Positions 25,880 to 35,487 of a stretch of 64,000 bases of DNA are shown one piece after another. Positions within the stretch are counted from its first letter, which is position 1. Each line of letters starts with the position of its first letter. This DNA comes from Fulvivirga imtechensis AK7 (GTDB lineage: Bacteria > Bacteroidota > Bacteroidia > Cytophagales > Cyclobacteriaceae), in contig NZ_AMZN01000040.1 of assembly GCF_000331535.1 (NCBI RefSeq), positions 1 through 64,000 of the forward strand, in the 5' to 3' direction. The notes under the pieces were generated by a model. That model ran no database searches. It saw only the letters and a list, made by a program, of their open reading frames with translations, and had not been told where the DNA came from. The translations under genes and the position numbers were made by a program.

Positions 25880-27103
25880 TTGAACCTATCCTTTTTCATA
25901 GCGCGGAAATATTTTTTCTCTACCCGGAAGAGAAACTTCATTAATGTCATCTCGATCATTTCAATGATCATTGTGGCTATTTGCACAGCAGCCCTTATTA
26001 TTGTTTTATCGGTTTTCAACGGATTGGAGAACCTGCTCAGGTCTTTGTACAGTGCTTTCGATCCGCAAATAAAAGTGGAACTTGCGGTAGGGAAATCTTT
26101 TGTACTTACTGATAGCCTGATACAAAAAGTACAAAATACAGAGGGCGTGGATATCGTTACCGAGGTGATTGAAGATTACGCCTACGTTAAATATCGGGAT
26201 TCAGAGATGGTGGTGACCATAAAGGGTGTAAGTGAAAATTTTCTCGATCAGAACCGGATAGATACTGCCATAGTCAGTGGGGAGTTAAAACTGCGGGAAA
26301 ATGATATTAATTATGCCATCATCGGCCGGGGTGTTCAATATGCACTCTCTGTTATGCCTGGAAATGAAGTGTACCCATTGCAAATTCACTATATAAAAGA
26401 TGTAAAGACAGGAAGCATCGATGTAAGTAAATTGTACAGTCGTAAAAATATTCTACCAGGAAGTGTATTTGCCATAGAGAAAAATTACGATGAGAATTAC
26501 ATCTTCGTGCCCCTGGAATTCGCCCGTGACCTGCTCGATTACGGAAACAAGCGCACCTCTTTGGAAATTAAGGTACTGTCCGGCCATTCCATCAACCGGG
26601 TGAAGGAGCAACTACGGGAGGTACTCGGAAACAATTTTGCCGTTAAAAACAATGAAGAACAACATGCTGATCTCTACAAACTTCTAAACCTCGAAAAGCT
26701 TTTTGTGTTCATTGCATTCTCGTTTATATTGGCGGTCGGTTCTATCAATATTTTCTTCGCGCTCACCATGCTTGCCATAGACAAGAAGAAAGATATATCC
26801 ATGCTGTACGCCATGGGAGCCGGAAATGGCCTGATTAAGCGCATTTTTATATCAGAGGGGGCGATTATATCATTCGGAGGTACAATAATAGGTTTGGTTT
26901 TAGGAGGAGTTATTTGTTGGCTACAACAAAATTTCGGGTTAATTTCCATGGGCATGGAAACTTCAGTTCTTGAAAATTACCCTGTCAGAATGCACCTTAC
27001 TGATTTTATCTACACCTCATTAAGTGTGATTTTCATTACATTGATCATCTCCTACAGGCCTGCAGTTATTGCTACCCGATACAATTCCATAGAGCATCTT
27101 TAG
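25880..27103 (+). CDS. ABC transporter permease, LolC/LolE-like (MacB_PCD-FtsX)
   Basis: A 407-residue inner membrane protein: a membrane segment near 25-50, a periplasmic domain of about 200 residues, then three membrane segments near 275-300, 325-350 and 375-395. The start LSFFIARKYFFSTRKRNFINVIS is typical of LolC/E-type permeases that release lipoproteins from the inner membrane. It appears to start with TTG at 25880, 4 bp after rbfA. No ATPase (lolD) gene is adjacent, so the ATPase partner must be encoded elsewhere. Confidence 0.88.
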   Translation: MNLSFFIARKYFFSTRKRNFINVISIISMIIVAICTAALIIVLSVFNGLENLLRSLYSAFDPQIKVELAVGKSFVLTDSLIQKVQNTEGVDIVTEVIEDYAYVKYRDSEMVVTIKGVSENFLDQNRIDTAIVSGELKLRENDINYAIIGRGVQYALSVMPGNEVYPLQIHYIKDVKTGSIDVSKLYSRKNILPGSVFAIEKNYDENYIFVPLEFARDLLDYGNKRTSLEIKVLSGHSINRVKEQLREVLGNNFAVKNNEEQHADLYKLLNLEKLFVFIAFSFILAVGSINIFFALTMLAIDKKKDISMLYAMGAGNGLIKRIFISEGAIISFGGTIIGLVLGGVICWLQQNFGLISMGMETSVLENYPVRMHLTDFIYTSLSVIFITLIISYRPAVIATRYNSIEHL

Positions 27104-27294
27104 GCTACAGAATTTAAAAATATTTAGCCCTTAGATAAAACACATTTTAAATCCTAACGTTTACATACTGGCGTTTAATCCTTTAAAAACACAGATTTGC
27201 CGACCATGTCAGATATTAAACGATTTCGTGGAAAAAAACCGCTGTTAAATGCAGTTTTTTTGCTAATTTGCGGGTTCTGTTTGCTTGTTAAATT

Positions 27295-30222
27295 ATGAAA
27301 GTATCAGCAGCACAACCATTCCAGATCATTTACTCTTTATACGAACATGAATACCTGGGGTATTTGTTCGAATCATTTGTTGTGCACCTGGACGACAAAG
27401 GCAAGCTAACGCTCCAGCATCAGAACATATCCTCAAAAAATGCCAAGGAATTCTCATCTCGCCTCGATGATACCGACTATCAGTTGATTGAGTTGATGGA
27501 TTCCATGCAGCAGGATGCTGTTATCAAGCACTTTAACAAAAAAAATGTAAAGCCGGAGGAGTTTTTCCTGAAAGTCTATGATGCCAGCAAGGGAAACGAG
27601 GCCTTACAAACAGAAATTGACAGCTATCTGGAGAGAAGGAGGTCAAAAATTCTTGAGAACATCCAGGGTAAGTGGGTGTATGAGATGGGAAATGATGGCG
27701 AACCTGCGTGGAAGAAAATAGAGGTACTCGATAAGAAAGCTACCGTACTCTTCCACTTTAGAAGAAATGAGGACAACACCCATTACTTCCCCACTATCAA
27801 GTACAATGGGGAAAAAATAGATTTTCAGTATAAGGATGCCTATATCATCTGTAAAAACCCTGCCTGGATGGTATTGGAAGGAAAGCTTTACTCTTTCGAA
27901 AAAGATGTGGATGGCAAAAAGCTGGCTCCCTTCCTGAACAAGAAATTTATAGTAATACCGAAAAATGTTGAAGAAACTTATTACAATAAATTTGTAGCTC
28001 CGCTGATTGCATCATTTGATGTATACGCAAAAGGCTTCGACATTAATACGGAGAAATATAACCCAACACCGATACTTACCCTATCCGAATTAGTTGGGAA
28101 CAGCTCAAGTATGTCGCTATTCAACGACAATGGCAAAGATGCTGTAGAGGATAGTGAAAAGATACTATTCGAGTTGTCTTTCCAATATGGCCCTTTCAAG
28201 TTCAAGGCTAATAATATTGGCCCGGTAAGTGTGTCCGTTGAAAAACAAGGGGATAGCTACACATTCCACCGGGTGAGCAGAAAGCTCGATGATGAAAAGG
28301 AGATCATCCAGTACATGGTTAACTCCGGTCTTCCAATAAGGAATTCAAAGGCGGCTATACCAAAAACAACCGCCTTCGCATGGTTGGATGAAAACCGGCA
28401 GGAGCTGGAGACGCGACAGTTTATCATAGATCAAAAAGATCGTTCTTCAAAAAAATATTTTATTGGTGAGTATAAGATCAGCATTGAAGTAAAAGAAAAT
28501 ATAGACTGGTTTGATATCCATGCAATTATCAAATTCGGTGACTACGAAATTTCATTTAAAGAGCTGAGGAAGCTGATCAGTAAGAAAAAACTTGAGGTAG
28601 AGCTTCCTAATGGCGAGATTGCCGTTATCCCAGAGTCATGGTTGATAGAATATTCGGAGCTTTTTGCTTTTTCTGAAGAAGACGAAAATGGCGAGCCCAA
28701 ATTAAAGAAACACCACCTGGCCCTGGTTCAGGACCTTGAATCGGGCAACCTGGCAAAGGTGACCATGAGCCGCAAACTTCAGTCGCTGAAGGGCTTTGAC
28801 GAAATTGGAGAGGCCGAACTTCCGAAACATTTCAAAGGAGAGTTGCGGCCGTACCAAAAAGCGGGATACAACTGGCTGCATTTCCTTAACCAATACAAAT
28901 TTGGGGGCTGTCTGGCGGATGACATGGGTCTGGGAAAAACGGTTCAGACCCTTACCATGCTTCAGGCTCAAAAGGAAAATGGAGTGGAAGGAGCCTCCCT
29001 ATTGATCATGCCCACATCGCTGGTATACAACTGGGAAACAGAGGCCAAGAAGTTTACCCCCAAACTAAAAGTATTTACCTATACCGGTACTAATCGCGAC
29101 AAGGATATTTCCAAGTTTGCCAAGTATGACGTGATCATTACCTCCTATGGCATTGTGAGATTAGATATTGACTTATTGGTGAATTATTACTTTAACTACG
29201 TCATCCTGGATGAGTCGCAAGCGATAAAAAATCCAGCTTCCAACATTGCCAAAGCCGTAAGAAAACTAACCTCCCGAAGCAGACTTATTCTTACAGGTAC
29301 ACCCCTGGAGAATAGCACTATGGACCTATGGTCGCAGATGCACTTCATCAACCCGGGACTTTTGGGCAGTCAGTCATTCTTCAAAAATGAATTCCTGAAT
29401 CCTATTGAGAAGAAAAACGATGAGGAGAAAACGCGTAAGCTAAATGCTATTATCAAGCCATTTATACTCAGGCGCCACAAGTCACAGGTAGCTACCGAGC
29501 TGCCTGAGAAGGTTGAAAACGTTCAGTATAGTGACCTGACGCCTTCGCAGGAACAAGAGTATGAAAAGGTCAAGTCATATTACAGAAATAAAATACTTGA
29601 AAATATTGAGTCGCAAGGGCTGAATAAATCACAATTGCTCCTGCTTCAGGGACTCACCAAACTAAGGCAAATTGCTAACCACCCAAAAATGGTGGATCAT
29701 GAATATGAAGGCAACTCAGGCAAAATGGAAGATGTGATCCTCAAGTTAGACAATGCGATCAGGGATGATCATAAGATATTGATCTTCAGCCAGTTTGTAA
29801 AACATCTGTCAATCCTTGCCGATCACCTGAAGGAAAAGCATATTGACTTTGCATACCTCGATGGCTCCACAAAAGACCGTCAGGGGCAGGTAGAGCGTTT
29901 TCAAAATACCCCTGAGCTGAAAGTATTTTTAATATCTTTAAAAGCGGGAGGCCTTGGCCTTAACCTCACCAAAGCCGATTATGTATTCATTCTTGACCCC
30001 TGGTGGAACCCTGCCATCGAAGCACAGGCAGTAGACCGGGCACACAGGATCGGCCAGGAGAATAAGGTTTTCACCTATAAGTTTATCTCTAAAAATACTG
30101 TTGAGGAGAAGATACTGGCACTGCAGAAGCATAAAAGAAAACTTGCCAGCGACCTGATCACCACAGAGGAAAGCTTCGTGAAGAGTCTGTCCAAAGAGGA
30201 TATCGAATCACTGTTATCTTAA
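27295..30222 (+). CDS. SNF2/RapA-family DEAD-like helicase
   Basis: A 975-residue Swi2/Snf2 ATPase. The N-terminal half (about 1-510) is a poorly defined, mostly helical region as in many bacterial SNF2 proteins. The motor follows: Walker A DDMGLGKTVQ near residue 548, a DESQ box near 640 (LDESQAIKNP), a second lobe with LIFSQFVKHL, LISLKAGGLGLNLTKAD and the arginine-finger stretch VDRAHRIGQ. Such proteins use ATP to move along double-stranded DNA and may remodel RNA polymerase complexes. It stands alone, with no methyltransferase or nuclease next to it, so I would not call it a defence gene. Confidence 0.9.
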   Translation: MKVSAAQPFQIIYSLYEHEYLGYLFESFVVHLDDKGKLTLQHQNISSKNAKEFSSRLDDTDYQLIELMDSMQQDAVIKHFNKKNVKPEEFFLKVYDASKGNEALQTEIDSYLERRRSKILENIQGKWVYEMGNDGEPAWKKIEVLDKKATVLFHFRRNEDNTHYFPTIKYNGEKIDFQYKDAYIICKNPAWMVLEGKLYSFEKDVDGKKLAPFLNKKFIVIPKNVEETYYNKFVAPLIASFDVYAKGFDINTEKYNPTPILTLSELVGNSSSMSLFNDNGKDAVEDSEKILFELSFQYGPFKFKANNIGPVSVSVEKQGDSYTFHRVSRKLDDEKEIIQYMVNSGLPIRNSKAAIPKTTAFAWLDENRQELETRQFIIDQKDRSSKKYFIGEYKISIEVKENIDWFDIHAIIKFGDYEISFKELRKLISKKKLEVELPNGEIAVIPESWLIEYSELFAFSEEDENGEPKLKKHHLALVQDLESGNLAKVTMSRKLQSLKGFDEIGEAELPKHFKGELRPYQKAGYNWLHFLNQYKFGGCLADDMGLGKTVQTLTMLQAQKENGVEGASLLIMPTSLVYNWETEAKKFTPKLKVFTYTGTNRDKDISKFAKYDVIITSYGIVRLDIDLLVNYYFNYVILDESQAIKNPASNIAKAVRKLTSRSRLILTGTPLENSTMDLWSQMHFINPGLLGSQSFFKNEFLNPIEKKNDEEKTRKLNAIIKPFILRRHKSQVATELPEKVENVQYSDLTPSQEQEYEKVKSYYRNKILENIESQGLNKSQLLLLQGLTKLRQIANHPKMVDHEYEGNSGKMEDVILKLDNAIRDDHKILIFSQFVKHLSILADHLKEKHIDFAYLDGSTKDRQGQVERFQNTPELKVFLISLKAGGLGLNLTKADYVFILDPWWNPAIEAQAVDRAHRIGQENKVFTYKFISKNTVEEKILALQKHKRKLASDLITTEESFVKSLSKEDIESLLS

Positions 30223-30852
30223 TCTTAATAACGTGAGTAGCAAATGCATATCAGGAAAACTGAGCAAAAACCCGCTATCTAGGTCGTTCTGCCTGTCCCG
30301 GGCGCTATCGGGAAAGAATGAAGAGTCTTACTAAGTTCAAGGGTACAATTAAAACCTTAGGACGATCCTTCTCCCGAAAGCTTTCGGGATAGGATGACTG
30401 CGTTTTTAAATAGAATCTCTGCTATCTTAAACCAGGGCTCCCTTGAAAATTGATTTAGAGACAGGAGGGTGGATGTCCACGGGCAGCGTGGCCCGTTTGA
30501 GACACGTGCGGAAGCGGCTTTAAGCGTTGGAAATAGCGTTTAGTGGGGAAAACGGGCTTTGCCCAGACGATTCTGTCAGTACCTTGCCTGTGGCACCTTT
30601 TTCTTTCCCAAAGGGATCCCTTCGGGGTTGTTTCGTCTCGATTGGAACATCGGGATGAAAACCAGCGTTGAAACCTCAAAAAGTGGCTAAAAGGGTGACT
30701 TTTGAGGTTGCAGAAACCAAACCAGTAGCCAAATCCACGGTTGTAGCATACAACAATCAGTTTACAGACCAAAAACAATATCAAGGAAGGCATAAACTGA
30801 GGATTGCCATTAGCGAGCGCAAAGTACTTTGCTCTCTGCGCTCAGCGCATTA
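30223..30852. other. 630-bp gene-poor stretch with palindromes
   Basis: Between the SNF2 gene and manC, which converge here. It holds the perfect palindrome TCCCGAAAGCTTTCGGGA (30372-30389) flanked by ATCCT and AGGAT, an earlier TCCCG/CGGGA pair near 30297-30313, and a GCAAAGTACTTTGC palindrome near 30817-30830 that may terminate manC. A 112-codon open frame on the minus strand (30455-30793) is basic, Cys/Trp-rich and unlike any family I can name; it may belong to a dispersed repeat. Confidence 0.5.
30365..30395. terminator. Palindrome, possible bidirectional terminator
   Basis: ATCCT-tc-TCCCGAAAG, mirrored by CTTTCGGGA-t-AGGAT, gives a 9-bp perfect core plus flanking pairs. It lies about 145 bp after the SNF2 helicase stop codon. 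There is no clear T-run, so termination is only a suggestion. Confidence 0.35.
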
Positions 30853-31923
30853 CTACAGGTATTCCTTGCCTTTCTGGTCCTTCACATCAGCCACATAATG
30901 CCGGAATTTCGCCTCCTCATCTTTTTTACAAATAAGGGTCACATTTCCGCACTCTGTCACCAGGTATCCGTCAAGCCCTTGCACAACTATTAGCTTGTCC
31001 TTCGGGCCTTTTATTAATGTATTGGTAGTTTCATATACAATAGCATTGCCTTGTATCACATTATTATCTACATTCTTTTCTGAAAGCTCATGAAGAGAAT
31101 TCCACGAGCCAAGGTCACTCCATCCAAAATCACCTAGCACTACATACACATTGTTGGCTTTTTCCATCACACCATAGTCGATGGAAATGTTGCCGCACTG
31201 AGAGTAAGCATCGTTTACAGCACGCTGTTCCTTGTCAGTATACAATGCCTTTTCAATATCGGAAAATGTCTCTGCTACTTCTGGCAGGCACTCCTCAAAG
31301 CCTTTAATGATGGCCTTCACCCCCCAAACAAAAATGCCTGAATTCCATACAAAGTCGCCACTTTCCAAAAACTTTTTAGCCAGTTCTCGTTCGGGCTTTT
31401 CAGTAAAGGTCTTCACCCGCTTTACCAAGTCGTCAGATTCGTGGTACTGGATGTATCCATATCCTGTTTCCGGCCTGTTTGGCTTCAAACCAATGGTAAT
31501 GAGTTTGTCCTGCCCCCCGGCAGCGGCAATCGCTGTTTCCAGCACCTTTCTGAATTTATCCTCGTTAAAGATCACGTGATCAGAGGGCGCCACGGTAATC
31601 ACCGCTTCCGGATCTTTTTTTGCAATTTTATAAGAGGCATACGCTATACATGGAGCCGTATTTCTCCGCAAAGGCTCTTCCAGTATCTGATTATCCGAAA
31701 GTTCGGGCAATTGTTCCCGTACCAGTCCCGCGTAGTCCTCGTTGGTTACTACAAAAATATTCGCTTTGTCAGTTATGGGCAGAAATCTTTCATAGGTCAT
31801 TTGCAGTAGAGATCGCCCGGTGCCCAGAATATCCAGAAATTGTTTTGGCTGACCATTTCTACTGTAGGGCCAAAACCTGCTGCCTATGCCCCCAGCCATG
31901 ATCACCACATAATGATTTTTCAT
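30853..31923 (-). CDS. manC: Mannose-1-phosphate guanylyltransferase
   Basis: A 356-residue nucleotidyltransferase that makes GDP-mannose from mannose 1-phosphate and GTP. It opens with VVIMAGGIGSRFWPYSR, the GTP-binding signature, and contains VAPSDHVI, FTEKPERELAKKFLESGDFVWNSGIFVW and VYVVLGDFGWSDLGSWNSL. It has only the transferase domain, without the PMI-type cupin of longer ManC proteins. The product feeds surface polysaccharides or glycoproteins. It is followed upstream, after 176 bp containing a large hairpin, by kdsD on the same strand. Confidence 0.92.
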   Translation of the reverse strand: MKNHYVVIMAGGIGSRFWPYSRNGQPKQFLDILGTGRSLLQMTYERFLPITDKANIFVVTNEDYAGLVREQLPELSDNQILEEPLRRNTAPCIAYASYKIAKKDPEAVITVAPSDHVIFNEDKFRKVLETAIAAAGGQDKLITIGLKPNRPETGYGYIQYHESDDLVKRVKTFTEKPERELAKKFLESGDFVWNSGIFVWGVKAIIKGFEECLPEVAETFSDIEKALYTDKEQRAVNDAYSQCGNISIDYGVMEKANNVYVVLGDFGWSDLGSWNSLHELSEKNVDNNVIQGNAIVYETTNTLIKGPKDKLIVVQGLDGYLVTECGNVTLICKKDEEAKFRHYVADVKDQKGKEYL

Positions 31924-31938
31924 CTATTAGTATAAGTT

Positions 31939-32093
31939 TAATTAGTGTTTGTAAGAATAACTCTAAGTGGCTTTAAGAAAACGCGTTAAGGTCAAGGCCT
32001 GCGAAGTCCCAAAAAGCGGAGTCCCGTACAGTTGTCGGGATGCGTATTTTTGGGACAAGCTTAACGCAGACATTGACGTTTCTTAAAGCCACT
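31939..32093. repeat. Nested long hairpin, MITE-like, between kdsD and manC
   Basis: The outer arms are AGTGGCTTTAAGAAA (31966-31980) and its perfect complement (32079-32093). Inside, GCGTTAAG pairs with CTTAACGC, TCCCAAAAA pairs with TTTTTGGGA, and TCCCG pairs with CGGGA, giving a nested hairpin of about 130 bp. The left flank 31939-31979 recurs inverted at 25217-25256. It separates kdsD from manC and may act as a terminator or RNA-processing site as well as being a mobile repeat. Confidence 0.8.
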
Positions 32094-32099
32094 AATTAT

Positions 32100-33071
32100 C
32101 TATATAATGCCTTCCCTAAGAAGGTCATGAAGGTGTACAAACCCTGCCACTTTGTTTTGATCATCAAGTACAACTACCTGACTAATACTATTTTGTTGCA
32201 TAATGTTTAATGCTTTTACGGCAAAATCTCCCTTATTAACAGTTTTAGGTCCTGTAGACATGATAGCACGAGCTGATAAAGCTTTAAAATCAGCATCTTT
32301 TTCCATTGCTCGTCTTAGATCCCCATCGGTAATAATCCCCAGCAAGTGATGCTGATCGTCTACTACAGCAGCAGAGCCTAAACGTTTGGATGAAATTACA
32401 ATAATTACTTCCTTTAAAGAAGTATTTTCATGAACTATTGGCACTTCATTGTGTTTGAAGATATCATCTACTTTCAGATAGAGCTGTTTGCCTAAAGACC
32501 CGCCCGGGTGGAATTTCGCAAAATCATCGCTGGAAAAGTCTCGCAGCTCGAGAAGGCAAACTGCCAAAGCATCGCCAATAGCCAGGTGTGCTGTTGTGCT
32601 TGTAGTGGGAGCAAGGTTGTTAGGACAGGCCTCTTCCCCTATGGTAGCATTAAGTACAAAGTCCGCTTGCTGAGCAAGATAAGAGTCCATATTACTGACC
32701 AGCGCCACCAGTCTGGAGCCTGTCCTCTTCAGCAAAGGTACCAGCACTTTTATCTCAGGGGTGTTACCACTTTTAGAAATGCATATTACGATATCATCTT
32801 TCTGGATCATGCCCAGATCGCCATGGATAGCATCTGCAGCATGCATAAAAAGAGCGGGAGTACCGGTGGAGTTTAAAGTAGCAACAATTTTATTCGCTAT
32901 GATCGCACTTTTTCCAATACCGGTGATCACAACACGTCCTTTTGAAACAAAAATTTCCCTTACGCAGTTTTCAAAATCTTCATCGATATAATCTATTAAT
33001 TTTTTTACTGAATCGGCTTCATTTTGAAGTACCTTTTTAGCGATTTTTTGAATATTTTTTGCTATCTTCAA
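32100..33071 (-). CDS. kdsD: D-arabinose 5-phosphate isomerase (KdsD/KpsF type)
   Basis: A 324-residue enzyme with a SIS sugar-isomerase domain (about 15-180: VVITGIGKSAIIANKIVATLNSTGTPA, ICISKSGNTPEI, AHLAIGDALAVCLLE, HPGGSLGK) and two CBS repeats (about 205-324). It converts ribulose 5-phosphate to arabinose 5-phosphate for Kdo synthesis. I chose a TTG start at 33071 (LKIAKNIQKIAKKVL), because an exact -7 box (TATCTTTG at 33104-33111) lies just upstream and residues before it are unlike the family. An ATG at 33170 would put the start upstream of the promoter. Confidence 0.88.
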   Translation of the reverse strand: MKIAKNIQKIAKKVLQNEADSVKKLIDYIDEDFENCVREIFVSKGRVVITGIGKSAIIANKIVATLNSTGTPALFMHAADAIHGDLGMIQKDDIVICISKSGNTPEIKVLVPLLKRTGSRLVALVSNMDSYLAQQADFVLNATIGEEACPNNLAPTTSTTAHLAIGDALAVCLLELRDFSSDDFAKFHPGGSLGKQLYLKVDDIFKHNEVPIVHENTSLKEVIIVISSKRLGSAAVVDDQHHLLGIITDGDLRRAMEKDADFKALSARAIMSTGPKTVNKGDFAVKALNIMQQNSISQVVVLDDQNKVAGFVHLHDLLREGII

Positions 33072-33103
33072 TGTCCTTTTGCATTTGTGGTATATAAACG
33101 CCA

Positions 33104-33111
33104 CAAAGATA
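33104..33111 (-). promoter_or_regulatory. Candidate -7 box of kdsD
   Basis: TATCTTTG on the minus strand is an exact TAnnTTTG match and would give a leader of about 25 nt before the TTG start at 33071. No -33 TTG was found at the standard distance. Confidence 0.45.
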
Positions 33112-33228
33112 ATCAAATCATGGTGAAATGCCCATGAGCAACCACTCCACCTGGAATTAATGGGCATCATCAGGTAAAATAACTAAAATATATTTTATGG
33201 TAACTTGTAAACTTTATCAACGACAGAA

Positions 33229-35415
33229 ATGGTGATAGAAGAGAAGGATCTTTTGAAGAGTAAACTTAAAGAAGTTTTTGGGTACAATCAGTTTAGAGGC
33301 AATCAGGAAGCAATCATCAACAACATCCTGAACGGAAGGAATACTTTTGTTATCATGCCCACTGGTGCGGGAAAGTCTTTATGTTACCAATTACCGGCAT
33401 TGGTAACAGACGGATTGGCCATTGTGATCTCTCCACTTATTGCATTAATGAAAAACCAGGTGGACCAGCTAAATGCTTTTGGCGTTAATGCTCAATTTTT
33501 GAATTCTACACTTACAAAAGCAGAAATGAACCGTGTGAAAAAGGAAACCCTTGACGGTTCTATAAAACTGCTCTATGTGGCCCCGGAGTCACTGACCAAA
33601 GAAGAGAATATCGACTTCCTGAAGAAGGCAAATGTTTCATTTGTAGCCGTTGATGAAGCGCATTGTATATCGGAATGGGGCCATGACTTCAGGCCAGAAT
33701 ATCGTAGAATAAAAGAAATCATAGGACTGCTTGGCAACCTGCCCATTATTGCCCTTACTGCTACGGCAACCCCAAAGGTGCAGTTGGACATCCAGAAAAA
33801 TCTGCACATGGAAGGGGCTGACGTTTTTAAGTCTTCTTTTAACAGAACGAACCTTTTCTATGAAGTAAGGCAAAAAAAGCACGCCAAAAAGCAGTTGATA
33901 CAGTTCCTCAGAGACCATAAAGGAAAAAGTGGCATTGTATATTGCCTTAGCAGGAAAAAGGTAGTAGAGATAGCCGAACTTCTTAACGTAAATGGCTTTA
34001 AAGCCGCTCCGTATCATGCAGGCCTGGAACCTGCTGTGCGCGAAAAGAACCAGGACGACTTTTTGAATGAGGATGTTGATATTGTTGTGGCCACAATTGC
34101 CTTCGGAATGGGCATCGATAAGCCTGATGTAAGATTTGTTGTACATTATGACGTTCCTAAGTCTTTGGAAGGGTACTATCAGGAAACCGGCAGATCAGGT
34201 AGAGACGGACTGGAAGGAAAGTGCCTGATGTTCTACAGCCACAATGATATTAACAAGCTGGAGAAATTCAATAAGGACAAGCCCGTTCAGGAAAGGGAAA
34301 ATGCTCGCGTACTGCTACAGGAGATGTCTTTCTATGCAGAATCACCTGTATGTCGCAGAAAGCAACTCCTCCACTATTTCGGTGAAGAATTCACCTTTGA
34401 TAACTGCGAAATGTGCGACAATTGCGTGGTTCCTAAAGATAAATATGAGGCTAAAGAATATGCGAAACTGGCTGTAGAAGCTGCCTTAAAAACGGGAGAG
34501 CGATTTGGGCTCAACCATCTGGTAGATGTAATACGTGGCGTGGAAAACCAGTATGTGAAATCCTATGATCATCATATCCTCGATATTTATGGCAATGGTA
34601 ACGAGGAGTCGGGAGACTTTTGGAAATCTGTAGTGAGACAGTCATTGATTTACGAACTACTGGAAAAGGATATCGATAATATAGGAGTACTAAAGGTGAG
34701 TGCCAAGGGACGCGAATTTCTGAACAACCCTTACTCTATCTCGTTTGCTAAGGATCATGAATATACTGATACAGGTGATGAAGAGGAGAGCAGCGAGAGA
34801 ACACCCGTTTCTACCAAAGCATATGACGAAGCGCTTTTTAACATGCTGAAAAGCCTTCGTAAAAAAATTGCTCATCAAAAAGAGTTACCTCCCTATGTTA
34901 TATTCCAGGACCCATCACTGGAAGAAATGGCCACTACCTACCCGACCACTGAGGAAGAAATGGCCCAGATCAACGGGGTGGGTATGGGCAAAGTGAAAAA
35001 ATTTGGCCAGGAGTTTCTTGATCTGATCAGCGAGTATGTAGATGAACATGACATTGTAACGGCCTCAGAGGTTGTGGTGAAGTCGTCAGTCAACAAATCG
35101 AAAATGAAGATATTCATCATTCAGCAGATCGATAGAAAAATAGACCTTGATGAGATCGCCGAATCAAAAGGCATTTCCTTTGATGAATTACTGACTGAAA
35201 TTGAAAACATCTGCTATTCGGGCACCAAGTTAAATCTCGACTACTATATTGACGAGGTACTGGATGAAGACAAGCAGGATGATATCTATGAATACTTCCT
35301 GAATGCTGATACTGACGATATCCGGGTGGCCCTTGAGGATGAGTATAATGAAGATTATTCTGAAGAAGAATTGAGGTTGATGAGGATCAAGTTTTTATCG
35401 GAGTATGCGAATTAG
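33229..35415 (+). CDS. recQ: ATP-dependent DNA helicase RecQ
   Basis: A 728-residue 3'-5' DNA helicase for repair and recombination. Walker A MPTGAGKS has its Lys at 49; the DEAH box is in VAVDEAHCISEWGHDFRPEY near 140; the helicase C lobe contains YYQETGRSGRDG. Zinc-site cysteines are in VCRRKQLLHYFGE and CEMCDNC, a winged-helix RQC region follows, and an HRDC domain is near residues 530-605. The C-terminal 100 residues are an additional helical domain typical of Bacteroidota RecQ. It is divergent from kdsD. Confidence 0.95.
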   Translation: MVIEEKDLLKSKLKEVFGYNQFRGNQEAIINNILNGRNTFVIMPTGAGKSLCYQLPALVTDGLAIVISPLIALMKNQVDQLNAFGVNAQFLNSTLTKAEMNRVKKETLDGSIKLLYVAPESLTKEENIDFLKKANVSFVAVDEAHCISEWGHDFRPEYRRIKEIIGLLGNLPIIALTATATPKVQLDIQKNLHMEGADVFKSSFNRTNLFYEVRQKKHAKKQLIQFLRDHKGKSGIVYCLSRKKVVEIAELLNVNGFKAAPYHAGLEPAVREKNQDDFLNEDVDIVVATIAFGMGIDKPDVRFVVHYDVPKSLEGYYQETGRSGRDGLEGKCLMFYSHNDINKLEKFNKDKPVQERENARVLLQEMSFYAESPVCRRKQLLHYFGEEFTFDNCEMCDNCVVPKDKYEAKEYAKLAVEAALKTGERFGLNHLVDVIRGVENQYVKSYDHHILDIYGNGNEESGDFWKSVVRQSLIYELLEKDIDNIGVLKVSAKGREFLNNPYSISFAKDHEYTDTGDEEESSERTPVSTKAYDEALFNMLKSLRKKIAHQKELPPYVIFQDPSLEEMATTYPTTEEEMAQINGVGMGKVKKFGQEFLDLISEYVDEHDIVTASEVVVKSSVNKSKMKIFIIQQIDRKIDLDEIAESKGISFDELLTEIENICYSGTKLNLDYYIDEVLDEDKQDDIYEYFLNADTDDIRVALEDEYNEDYSEEELRLMRIKFLSEYAN

Positions 35416-35451
35416 ACCTGTCAGCATGGTCACGTATTCTCCTGAATGTTA

Positions 35452-35459
35452 TAACTTTG
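35452..35459 (+). promoter_or_regulatory. Candidate -7 box of purD
   Basis: TAACTTTG matches TAnnTTTG exactly and lies 29 bp before the purD ATG at 35488. No good -33 element was seen. Confidence 0.45.
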
Positions 35460-35487
35460 CTCCCAACCATCATAACCTATTCAGACT

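Noticed and set aside
27295-30222. SNF2 helicase as part of a defence system (DISARM or similar)
   Set aside because: No methyltransferase, PLD or DUF1998-type partner nearby, and the long N-terminal region is as in ordinary bacterial SNF2 proteins.
30455-30793. 112-codon minus-strand frame in the SNF2-manC gap
   Set aside because: Basic, Cys/Trp-rich composition and no recognisable fold; mentioned only as part of the orphan region.
33072-33170. N-terminal extension of kdsD to the ATG at 33170
   Set aside because: It includes an exact -7 box and residues unlike the family; the TTG at 33071 gives the normal N-terminus.
33637-34146. 169-codon open frame on the minus strand
   Set aside because: Antisense to the helicase core of recQ.
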